DNA of 5,495 nucleotides from Planctomycetota bacterium (GCA_947455805.1 CANGSN010000235.1:1-5495), one strand, 5' to 3'; shown: positions 1 to 5,405, counted from the stretch's first letter. Notes: generated by a model from the letters alone, not told the origin. Made by a program: numbers and translations.

Positions 1-392
1 AGGCGGCGGCGCTGGCGATCGCGCAGGCGCTGCAGGAGGACGTGCGGCAGGGCCGCCTCGCCGCGGTGACCTATCCGGGCCTGCCGGACCACCCCGACCA
101 TGCGCTGGCCAAGGCGCAGATGCACGGTGGTGGCACCATGCTGGCGATCGAGGTGCGGGGCGGGCTCGCCGGGGCGCGGGCCGCGTTCGACCGGCTGCAG
201 CACATCGCACGGGCGCCGAGCCTCGGCGGCGTCGAGTCGTTGGCGACCCTGCCGGCGTTCACCACGCACGCGGCGTTGACGCCGGCACAGCGCGCGGCGG
301 CTGGCATTCCGGACGGTCTGCTGCGGGTGTCGGTGGGGCTGGAGGGCGCCGAGGTGCTGCTCGCCGACCTGCGCCAGGCGATCCACGGTTGA
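1..392 (+). CDS. Cys/Met metabolism PLP-dependent enzyme (cystathionine gamma-synthase/lyase family), C-terminal part
   Basis: The 5' part of the gene lies outside the window; the first complete codon is at position 3 and the stop TGA is at 390-392, leaving about 129 residues. The segment matches the C-terminal domain of the Cys/Met metabolism PLP-dependent family (cystathionine gamma-synthase, beta- and gamma-lyases, O-acylhomoserine sulfhydrylase, methionine gamma-lyase). The diagnostic pieces are YPGLPDHPDHALAKAQM, the stretch with SLGGVESLATLP followed by TTHA, and LLRVSVGLEG near the end, whose Arg corresponds to the family's substrate-carboxylate-binding Arg. The Schiff-base lysine and most of the active site are upstream and not visible, so the reaction cannot be assigned. 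The protein would be a cytosolic enzyme of transsulfuration or methionine metabolism. A terminator follows six bases after the stop, so this gene appears separate from the envelope genes downstream. Family assignment is firm; the precise enzyme is unknown. Confidence 0.9.
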   Translation, partial: AAALAIAQALQEDVRQGRLAAVTYPGLPDHPDHALAKAQMHGGGTMLAIEVRGGLAGARAAFDRLQHIARAPSLGGVESLATLPAFTTHAALTPAQRAAAGIPDGLLRVSVGLEGAEVLLADLRQAIHG

Positions 393-397
393 ACGGG

Positions 398-428
398 GAC
401 CATCGCGGCCGTCGCCGCGGTGGTCTTT
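398..428 (+). terminator. Intrinsic terminator of the PLP-enzyme gene
   Basis: Bases 398-409 pair with 414-425 as a 12-bp stem that is continuous apart from one G-T wobble (T403 with G420), with a CGTC loop (410-413). The stem is followed at once by TTT (426-428). It begins five bases after the stop codon. The T-run is short but typical of GC-rich genomes. The same TTT is also the start of the proposed promoter of the next gene. Confidence 0.7.
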
Positions 429-449
429 CCCCGGCGCGATCGCTACCTT
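426..449 (+). promoter_or_regulatory. Putative sigma70-type promoter of the skp-lpxC/fabZ-oxidoreductase operon
   Basis: TTTCCC at 426-431 is followed after 12 bases by TACCTT (444-449) inside the octamer GCTACCTT. The first T of TTTC lies 18 bases before the T of TACNNT. Exactly the same distance separates TTTCTC and TACGGT upstream of the transpeptidase gene. The -10 has the TAnnnT skeleton; the upstream box is far from TTGACA and a little close, so it may be an upstream element and not a classical -35. Transcription would begin near 456, giving a leader of about 30 nt. Confidence 0.45.
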
Positions 450-484
450 GCCCCGCTGGGCATGTCCGCGCCCAAGTCTTCCGC

Positions 485-1234
485 ATGAGCACGCAGCACC
501 TGTTCGCCGTGGCCTGCCTTCTGGTTGCCGGCCCCTTCCTCTCCGCCCAGGATGCGAACGCTCCGGCCAAGCCAGCGCCGAGCGCGAGCGAGGCCGCGGC
601 CGGGCGCAACAAGCCGGCAGCGCCGATGGTCGGGGTCGTCGACCTGGACAAGGCGATCGAGAACTACCCGCGCTGGATCGAGCTTCAGGAGCGGTTGAAG
701 GTGATGAGCAAGCAGGCGGAGGAACGGATGAAGCAGTTCCAGGCGAAGCTCGAGGACGCGCGCGGCGCGGTGAAGATCACCAACCCGGACTCCGAGGACG
801 GCAAGCAGGCGCAGTTCCAGCTCGAGATCACGCAGCAGGAAGGCAAGTTCCTCTACAACGCGCTGAACGAGAAGCTCGACGCCGAGCAGCAGAAGGCGAT
901 GCTGGCGGTGTTCGAGGACCTCGAGAAGGCGATTCCCGTCGTCGCCAAGGCGCGTGGCGTCGGCCTCGTCCTCCGGGTGCACCAGGTGCCGCAGCCGCCC
1001 GCCGGCATCACGGGCCAGCGCGCGACCACGGGCCGTTTGCGCGCCTTCGAGAACAAGCAGGTCTGGTTCGCCAGCGAGGAAGTGGATCTGACGCCGGACC
1101 TGATCAAGTACCTGATGGTGCCGCGCGACGGCGACAAGGCGGCGACGCCGCCGAAGAACGACTCGCCGAAGACCGACGCGGAGAAGAAGGACGGTGCGGG
1201 CAAGCCCGCCGAGACCCAGCAGGGGAGCAAGTAA
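485..1234 (+). CDS. skp: OmpH/Skp-family periplasmic chaperone
   Basis: The 249-residue protein begins with an apparent signal peptide (hydrophobic residues about 6-20, FLSA then QDA, cleavage likely after residue 21), though its n-region lacks Lys or Arg. An Ala/Pro-rich linker follows to residue 47. The OmpH domain then runs from about 48 to 211: strand MVGVVDLDKAIENYP, a long charged helical pair (about 62-150, rich in Glu, Lys and Gln, as in Skp tentacles), and the closing strands around LVLRV and QVWFASEEVDLTPDLIKYL. Skp binds unfolded outer-membrane proteins in the periplasm and hands them to the Bam complex. Two oddities: about 25 extra residues (166-190) between the last strands, and a Lys/Asp/Pro-rich tail (212-249). 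E. coli Skp is about 160 residues, so this is a long version. ATG 485 was chosen because it starts the signal peptide; the in-frame TTG at 389 would overlap the preceding gene and terminator. No clear Shine-Dalgarno is visible. First gene of the operon with lpxC/fabZ. Confidence 0.85.
   Translation: MSTQHLFAVACLLVAGPFLSAQDANAPAKPAPSASEAAAGRNKPAAPMVGVVDLDKAIENYPRWIELQERLKVMSKQAEERMKQFQAKLEDARGAVKITNPDSEDGKQAQFQLEITQQEGKFLYNALNEKLDAEQQKAMLAVFEDLEKAIPVVAKARGVGLVLRVHQVPQPPAGITGQRATTGRLRAFENKQVWFASEEVDLTPDLIKYLMVPRDGDKAATPPKNDSPKTDAEKKDGAGKPAETQQGSK
1221..1227 (+). promoter_or_regulatory. Ribosome binding site for lpxC/fabZ, supports GTG start
   Basis: AGGGGAG lies inside the last codons of the chaperone gene and ends 10 bases before GTG 1238. 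It favours this GTG over the in-frame ATG at 1277 (residue 14), which has no purine-rich site before it even though family LpxC proteins usually begin near that Met. Confidence 0.6.
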
Positions 1235-1237
1235 CGC

Positions 1238-2578
1238 GTGGCTGCCACCGCTCCGGTTCCGGTCGTTCCGACCCGCATGCAGCGCACGGTCAAGTCGGCG
1301 GTCGAGTACCGCGGCACCGGCCTGCACTCCGGCAAGGAGATCAAGCTCGTCGTGCGCCCGGCCGAGGCCGGCACCGGCGTGCAGTTCGTGCGCACCGACC
1401 TCGAAGAGCACCCGGCGGTGCGCGCGCACGGTTCGAACATGAAGGCCCGGCAGCGCCGCACCTGCATCCAGGACGGCCGCGCGGAGGTCTACACCTGCGA
1501 GCACCTGCTGGCGGCGATGTTCGCGCTCGGCATCGACAACGCCCAGGTCGAGATCGACGGCGAAGAAGTGCCGGGCCTCGACGGCGCCTCGCTCGAGTTC
1601 TTCCGCGCGCTGCGCGACGCCGGCACCGTCGAGACGCGTTCGCCGCGGCCGTCGTATGCGGTGAAGTCGCCGATCTACGTGCGCGAGGGCTCGGCCAGCA
1701 TCGTCGCGCTGCCCGGCACCGGCAAGCTGACCGTCGAGTACCACCTCGACTACCAGCAGAAGAACGGCACCTCGCCGGGCGCCAAGCAGATCGTCGCCTT
1801 CGAGCTGACGCCGGAGAACTTCGAGCGCGACATCGCGCCGGCGCGCACGTTCGTCATGGAGCACGAGGTCGAGGCGCTGCGCGCCGCCGGCCTCGGCAAG
1901 GGTGCGACGCCGCAGAACACGCTGGTCATGGGCCCGAACGGCCCGCAGGCCAACACGCTGCGCTGGGACGACGAGCTGGCGCGCCACAAGATCCTCGACC
2001 TGATCGGCGACATCGCCAACTGCGGGCTCGACCTCGACTGCCACATCATCGCCACGCGCTCGGGCCACGGCCTGAACATGGCGCTGGTGCAGCGCATCCT
2101 CGAGGAGCGCGAGCGCGAGCAGGAGCAGGGCGAAGGGCCGACCGAGACCGGGCTCGACATCCGGCAGATCCTGAAGCTGCTGCCGCATCGCTATCCGTTC
2201 CTGCTGATCGATCGCGTGATCGAGCTCGACGGCTTCCAGCGCGCGGTGGCGATCAAGAACGTCACCATCAACGAGCCGTTCTTCCAGGGGCACTGGCCCG
2301 AGCAGCCGATCATGCCGGGCGTGCTGCAGCTCGAGGCGATGGCGCAGCTGGCCGGCGTGCTGCTGCTGCGCAAGCTCGAGAACACCGGCAAGCTGGCGGT
2401 GCTGTGGAGCATCGACAAGGTCAAGATGCGCGGTGCCGTGGTGCCGGGCGACCAGCTGCGCATCGAGGTCGAGACGCTGCGCGCGAAGCCCCAGCTCGGC
2501 CACGTGCGCGCGCGCACCAAGGTCGCCGGCCGCCTCGTCGCCGAGGCGGAGCTGAAGTTCACGCTCGTCGACGCGTAG
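1238..2578 (+). CDS. lpxC/fabZ: Bifunctional UDP-3-O-acyl-GlcNAc deacetylase (LpxC) / 3-hydroxyacyl-ACP dehydratase (FabZ)
   Basis: A 446-residue cytosolic fusion of two enzymes. Residues about 14-288 are LpxC, the zinc deacetylase that commits UDP-3-O-acyl-GlcNAc to lipid A. Visible are MQRTVKS..GTGLHSGK, E88-H89 in CEHLLAAMF, T204 in ARTF, H250-K251..D254...D258 in RHKILDLIGD, and H277 in SGHGLN. H89, H250 and D254 correspond to the zinc ligands of E. coli LpxC (H79, H238, D242), so the domain looks active. A charged linker (289-304, REREQEQGEG) leads to FabZ (305-446): ILKLLPHRYPFLLIDRV, catalytic H352 in FFQGHWPEQPIMPG, and E366 in LEAMAQ, 14 residues later as in E. coli FabZ (H54, E68). 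FabZ dehydrates 3-hydroxyacyl-ACP in fatty acid synthesis and competes with LpxA/LpxD for the same acyl-ACP pool. Fusions of this type are known, notably in Bacteroidota. The gene starts 3 nt after the chaperone stop. Function of both halves is secure by motif; start is GTG 1238 or, less likely, ATG 1277. Confidence 0.95.
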   Translation: MAATAPVPVVPTRMQRTVKSAVEYRGTGLHSGKEIKLVVRPAEAGTGVQFVRTDLEEHPAVRAHGSNMKARQRRTCIQDGRAEVYTCEHLLAAMFALGIDNAQVEIDGEEVPGLDGASLEFFRALRDAGTVETRSPRPSYAVKSPIYVREGSASIVALPGTGKLTVEYHLDYQQKNGTSPGAKQIVAFELTPENFERDIAPARTFVMEHEVEALRAAGLGKGATPQNTLVMGPNGPQANTLRWDDELARHKILDLIGDIANCGLDLDCHIIATRSGHGLNMALVQRILEEREREQEQGEGPTETGLDIRQILKLLPHRYPFLLIDRVIELDGFQRAVAIKNVTINEPFFQGHWPEQPIMPGVLQLEAMAQLAGVLLLRKLENTGKLAVLWSIDKVKMRGAVVPGDQLRIEVETLRAKPQLGHVRARTKVAGRLVAEAELKFTLVDA

Positions 2579-2585
2579 GTCCGGC

Positions 2586-3623
2586 ATGAGCCAGAGCCAG
2601 AGCCAGAGCCAGAACCAGCGCGGCAGCAAGGTCCGCATCGCCGTCGTCGGCGTCGGCCACCTCGGCAAGCACCACGCGCGCCTGCTGAAGGCGCTCGACT
2701 GCGAGCTGGTCGCCGTCGCCGATCCGACCGAAGCGGCGCGCGACTTCGCGACCGCGACCTACGGCGTGCCGGCGTTCGCCGACCACCGCGACCTGCTCGG
2801 CAAGGTCGACGCGGTGTCGGTGGTGGTGCCGACCAAGCTGCACCGCGAGGTGGCGACGTTCTTCCTCGAGCACGGCGTCGACGTGCTGGTCGAGAAGCCG
2901 ATCGCGCGCACCAGCGCCGATGGCCAGGCGCTGGTCGAACTGGCGGCGAAGCACGGCCGCGTGCTGCAGGTCGGCCACGTCGAACGCTTCAACCCGACGC
3001 TGCGCGGCATCGCCGCGATCGGCCAGAGCGCGCGCTACATCGAGTCGCACCGGCTGGCGCCGTTCTCGTTCCGCAGCACGGACATCGGCGTCGTGCTCGA
3101 CCTGATGATCCACGACCTCGACCTGGTGCTGGCGCTGGTGAAGAGCCGCATCGTCTCGGTCGAAGCCTTCGGCGGTGCGGTGTTCACGCCGGCCGAGGAC
3201 ATGGCGTCGGCGATCATCAAGTTCGAGAACGGCGCCGTCGCCCACCTGACCGCCAACCGCGTCGCACTGAAGCCGATGCGCAAGATGCGCGTGTTCAGCA
3301 AGGAGGGCTACGCCAGCCTCGACTTCCAGACCGCGCAGGGCATGGTGGTGAAGAAGGCGCCGGGCTGGGACTTCCAGCAGCTCGACGTCGAGCGCCTCGA
3401 CAAGGCGCAGATGGGCGACCTGTGGAAGTTCGTGTTCGACGGCCTGCTGCAGGTCGAGAACATGCAGCTCGACAGCGGCAACCCGCTGCAGGAGGAGCTG
3501 GCCGACTTCCTGCGTTGCGTGCGCACGCGCGAGCGGCCGATCGTCAGCGGCGAAGACGGCGTCGCCGCGGTGGCCGCGGCCGAGATGGTGCTGGCGGCGA
3601 TCGCCAAGAACCGCTGGCAGTGA
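2586..3623 (+). CDS. Gfo/Idh/MocA-family NAD(P)-dependent oxidoreductase, lipid A-cluster type
   Basis: The 345-residue length is usual for the family. After a Ser-Gln repeat tail (2-11) comes a Rossmann nucleotide-binding domain with VRIAVVGVGHLGKHHAR (16-32) and the acidic end of strand 2 at ADPTEA. The family's EKP motif is at 103-105 (K104 is the probable catalytic Lys), GHVERFNP at 130-137, and the C-terminal catalytic motif DLMIHDLD at 172-179 (D172, H176). The C-terminal alpha/beta domain ends with LADFLRCVRTRERP and a final helix. These enzymes oxidise or reduce sugar or nucleotide-sugar hydroxyls. The position 7 nt behind lpxC/fabZ suggests a nucleotide-sugar substrate in lipid A synthesis. 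The known precedent is GnnA, which oxidises UDP-GlcNAc at C3 so that a 3-amino sugar can be made by the aminotransferase GnnB. No GnnB-like gene is in the window, so that role is inference and no symbol is given. ATG 2586 is the only reasonable start; only a weak AGG (2577-2579) precedes it. Confidence 0.9.
   Translation: MSQSQSQSQNQRGSKVRIAVVGVGHLGKHHARLLKALDCELVAVADPTEAARDFATATYGVPAFADHRDLLGKVDAVSVVVPTKLHREVATFFLEHGVDVLVEKPIARTSADGQALVELAAKHGRVLQVGHVERFNPTLRGIAAIGQSARYIESHRLAPFSFRSTDIGVVLDLMIHDLDLVLALVKSRIVSVEAFGGAVFTPAEDMASAIIKFENGAVAHLTANRVALKPMRKMRVFSKEGYASLDFQTAQGMVVKKAPGWDFQQLDVERLDKAQMGDLWKFVFDGLLQVENMQLDSGNPLQEELADFLRCVRTRERPIVSGEDGVAAVAAAEMVLAAIAKNRWQ
2589..2618 (+). repeat. Hexanucleotide tandem repeat at the start of the oxidoreductase gene
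   Basis: Four perfect AGCCAG units (2589-2612) directly follow the ATG, and a fifth unit with one change (AACCAG, 2613-2618) ends the array. It encodes alternating Ser-Gln ahead of the Rossmann fold. Gain or loss of a unit keeps the reading frame, so it would alter only the length of the disordered tail and the early mRNA. Confidence 0.8.
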
Positions 3624-3651
3624 GGCGGCGCGCCCAAGGGCGCCCCGCCTC
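3622..3651 (+). terminator. Hairpin terminator at the end of the three-gene operon
   Basis: Bases 3622-3634 pair with 3639-3651: seven pairs (GAGGCGG with CCGCCTC), one C-C mismatch, five more pairs (GCGCC with GGCGC), and loop CAAG. The stem overlaps the TGA stop of the oxidoreductase gene. No T-run follows, so it may act as a pause, an mRNA 3' stabiliser or a Rho-assisted end instead of a classical intrinsic terminator. Confidence 0.55.
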
Positions 3652-3776
3652 ACCGACTTGCTTGGACGCCGCAACGCGGGACCCATCGACCCCGAGATCG
3701 GCACCGTCGGCCCCGCTGCGTCGTGTTCCTGGCCCCACGGCCATTCATGGCTCCTGCATCGCGCGAACTTTCCGCG

Positions 3777-3804
3777 TTGGGCGGCGGCGATCGTGGGCTA
3801 TCGT
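3777..3804 (+). promoter_or_regulatory. Putative promoter of the 6S RNA gene
   Basis: TTGGGC (3777-3782) and TATCGT (3799-3804, within GCTATCGT) are 16 bases apart, a reasonable sigma70 arrangement. A GC-rich discriminator follows. The predicted start, near 3811-3814, lies just before the closing stem of the 6S RNA, which fits independently identified RNA boundaries. Confidence 0.55.
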
Positions 3805-3810
3805 TCCGCG

Positions 3811-4040
3811 CCGATCTTTCGGGAAGCTCCGCTCTGCAGTGTTCGAGCTGCATGCGGGCCAAAAAGTTGAACCGATGACCATTCCCCGGGTTCCGACCTC
3901 AGGGCCAGGCGGGATAAGGAGACGGTGCTGCCTCGTGCGGCGCCGCCGGCCCGTTCCCAAATGCTCCGGGGGGAGCCCACCTGAACCGTAGGGTTCAACA
4001 CGGCCTCCGTCGACGGCACAGGTGGAGCGGAGCCTCTCGA
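3811..4040 (+). ncRNA. ssrS: 6S RNA (RNA polymerase-sigma70 regulator)
   Basis: This non-coding stretch has the layout of 6S RNA, the promoter-mimicking RNA that sequesters sigma70 holoenzyme. The ends close on each other: GCTCCGCTC (3826-3834) is perfectly complementary to GAGCGGAGC (4025-4033), and GGGA (3821-3824) extends the helix with TCTC (4035-4038) past one mismatch. On the 5' side of the centre, GTTCG, GCGGGCC (3854-3860) and TTGAACCGAT (3867-3876) mirror GTTCG, GCGGGCC and CTGAGCCGAT in E. coli 6S. On the 3' side, CACCTGAACCGTAGGGTTCA (3978-3997) mirrors E. coli CACCTTGAACCAAGGGTTCA and forms the conserved central hairpin (3982-3987 with 3992-3997, loop GTAG). The terminal arm includes CCCCGG (3884-3889) with CCGGGG (3966-3971), and GGGCC-A-GGCGG (3902-3912) with CCGCCGGCCC (3943-3952). 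About 220 nt is at the long end for 6S. No open frame here resembles a protein. Strand is set by the match to the E. coli landmarks; exact ends are approximate. Confidence 0.85.
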
Positions 4041-4064
4041 TTTCTCTCGTGGTCGCGCTACGGT
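4041..4064 (+). promoter_or_regulatory. Putative promoter of the L,D-transpeptidase gene
   Basis: TTTCTC (4041-4046) and TACGGT (4059-4064, within GCTACGGT) have the same 18-base offset as the promoter before the chaperone gene, and the flanks also agree (CGCTAC, then TGC). It begins right at the 3' end of the 6S RNA closing stem. Transcription would start near 4071, giving a leader of roughly 108 nt to ATG 4179. Confidence 0.45.
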
Positions 4065-4168
4065 GCGGCCCTTCGGACTGCGCGGCGAACGTCGCCGCCG
4101 GGCCCGGAGCAGATGATGGCGCCCCCGGTCAGGGGTGCCGCGGCGGTCGCGCCCGGTCGGCGCGAGGC

Positions 4169-4174
4169 GGAGGT
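4169..4174 (+). promoter_or_regulatory. Ribosome binding site deciding the transpeptidase start
   Basis: GGAGGT, a full Shine-Dalgarno core, lies 4 bases before ATG 4179. The competing in-frame ATGs at 4113 and 4116 have only GGAG (4106-4109). The downstream start also places the membrane segment directly at the N-terminus. Confidence 0.55.
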
Positions 4175-4178
4175 GGCG

Positions 4179-5405
4179 ATGCGTGGACTCGTTTCCGTGC
4201 TGCTGATCGCAGCGTTGGTCTGGTGGTTCTGGGGCGGCGCCAGCGGTGCCGCCGATGCTGCGATGCGCAGCGGGGCCGACGCGGCGCCGCCTGCTTCGAC
4301 CTCGCAGGTGCCGCTCGAAGGTCTGCGCGAAGGCGCGACGCCGGTGATCGCCACGCCCGTCGCCAATCCGTTGGCAGCGACCGAGCAGCCGCGCGAGTCG
4401 GCGTTGCCGAACAACCAGGAGCTGCCGTCCCTCGACGACCTGCTGCCGCGCTTGGCACAGCGCGAACCGGCGGCGATCGCTCAGGGTTGGGCGCTGCTGG
4501 CGACGACCGGCGGTTCGAGCAGCGGTGGCTCCGAACGCCATCGCCTGACCAAGGCGCTGCTGCCGAACGGCGAGGACTTCCCGCAGCTGTTCGCGGCGCT
4601 CGGCCCGGACAACGCGTTCCTGCACAGCGCCGAAGGCCGCGGCGTCGCCAGCAAGGCGGTGGCGTCGGCAATGGCTCTGGCCGATGCGCAGGCGGTGCCC
4701 GCCGGCACGCAGCTGCTGACGCTGATGCTGCGCGGACGCATCACCAAGGCCGACGAGGTCGCGCGCGCGTTCGTCGACGATGCCTACAAGCAGCACCGGG
4801 TGCGCGTCGATCGCTGGCTGTGTGATCCGGGCAACGTCACCGGCGCTCGCAGCCACACGGTGGCGCGCGGCGACTCGCTGGCGCGCATCGCGCAGCGCTT
4901 CCGCAAGGAAGGCCTCGCCGTCGAGGACGGCACGATCGCGGTGCTGAACCGCATCCACAACCCGAACGCGCTGCAGATCGGCCAGAAGGTCAAGATCCCG
5001 GTCAGCCCGATCACCGGCGTGCTCGAGAAGCGGAGCTTCGGCTTCGCCATCTACGTCGGCGAGCACCTGCTGCGGCTCTACTGGGTCGGCCACGGCGCCA
5101 ACGACCACACGCCGCTGGTCGAGTTCACCGTCGGCGAGAAGCAGGCGCAGCCGGCGTGGACGTCGCCCGACGGGCAGGTCTATCCCTACGGGCACCCGAA
5201 GAACATCCTCGGCGAGTACTTCATCAAGTTCCTGCACGACACCTACACCGGCTTCGGCGCGCACGGCACGACGCTGCCGGGCACGATCTGCACGATGTCG
5301 TCGGCGGGCTGCATCCGCATGCTCGACGCCGACATCGCCGAGCTGTTCAAGATCCTGCCGCGCGGCGCCAAGGTCGTCGTGCGGGCGACGGAATCGATCC
5401 GCTGA
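4179..5405 (+). CDS. Membrane-anchored LysM domain / YkuD-type L,D-transpeptidase
   Basis: Read from ATG 4179, the protein has 408 residues. A single hydrophobic segment (about 4-18, LVSVLLIAALVWWFW) after MRG anchors it in the inner membrane with the rest in the periplasm; no clear cleavage site is seen. An Ala/Pro/Ser-rich spacer and an unassigned, probably helical region fill about 35-224. A LysM domain follows at about 225-274 (SHTVARGDSLARIAQRF to LQIGQKVKIP) and binds peptidoglycan. The YkuD catalytic domain (about 286-402) shows GEYFIKFLHDTYTGFGAHGT and SSAGCIRM, giving H362, the nucleophile C378 and R380 of the family signature; the residue before Gly-Cys is Ala where many members have His. 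Such enzymes form 3-3 peptidoglycan cross-links or attach proteins to peptidoglycan; which one applies here is not visible. It is alone in its transcription unit, behind the 6S RNA and ahead of a convergent gene. An upstream start at 4113 or 4116 would add about 22 residues. Confidence 0.9.
   Translation: MRGLVSVLLIAALVWWFWGGASGAADAAMRSGADAAPPASTSQVPLEGLREGATPVIATPVANPLAATEQPRESALPNNQELPSLDDLLPRLAQREPAAIAQGWALLATTGGSSSGGSERHRLTKALLPNGEDFPQLFAALGPDNAFLHSAEGRGVASKAVASAMALADAQAVPAGTQLLTLMLRGRITKADEVARAFVDDAYKQHRVRVDRWLCDPGNVTGARSHTVARGDSLARIAQRFRKEGLAVEDGTIAVLNRIHNPNALQIGQKVKIPVSPITGVLEKRSFGFAIYVGEHLLRLYWVGHGANDHTPLVEFTVGEKQAQPAWTSPDGQVYPYGHPKNILGEYFIKFLHDTYTGFGAHGTTLPGTICTMSSAGCIRMLDADIAELFKILPRGAKVVVRATESIR

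Noticed and set aside
389..484. Upstream TTG start extending the chaperone by 32 residues
   Set aside because: It would overlap the preceding stop codon, terminator and promoter and bury the signal peptide behind an Arg-rich leader.
505..520. Possible lipobox at Cys11 of the chaperone
   Set aside because: The residue at -3 is Ala, and the hydrophobic stretch before Cys is far too short for a lipoprotein signal; cleavage after FLSA fits better.
448..2589. 713-codon plus-strand frame overlapping the chaperone and LpxC-FabZ genes
   Set aside because: Arg/Ala/Gly-rich translation with no domain, out of frame with two confirmed genes.
443..2668. 741-codon open frame on the minus strand across the chaperone and LpxC-FabZ genes
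   Set aside because: It is rich in Arg, Leu, His and Asp with no recognisable domain and lies opposite two genes with intact catalytic motifs. Long antisense frames are expected in GC-rich coding DNA.
2559..3704. 381-codon minus-strand frame opposite the oxidoreductase gene
   Set aside because: Same antisense-shadow composition, with no motif; the plus-strand gene has the full Gfo/Idh signature.
3658..3991. Short plus-strand frames in the gap after the oxidoreductase
   Set aside because: No ribosome site, no protein-like pattern, and the DNA is explained by the 6S RNA and its promoter.
4007..4016. Perfect palindrome CCGTCGACGG as a possible operator
   Set aside because: It lies within the 3' arm of the 6S RNA and is short and GC-rich, so it is better read as RNA structure or chance.
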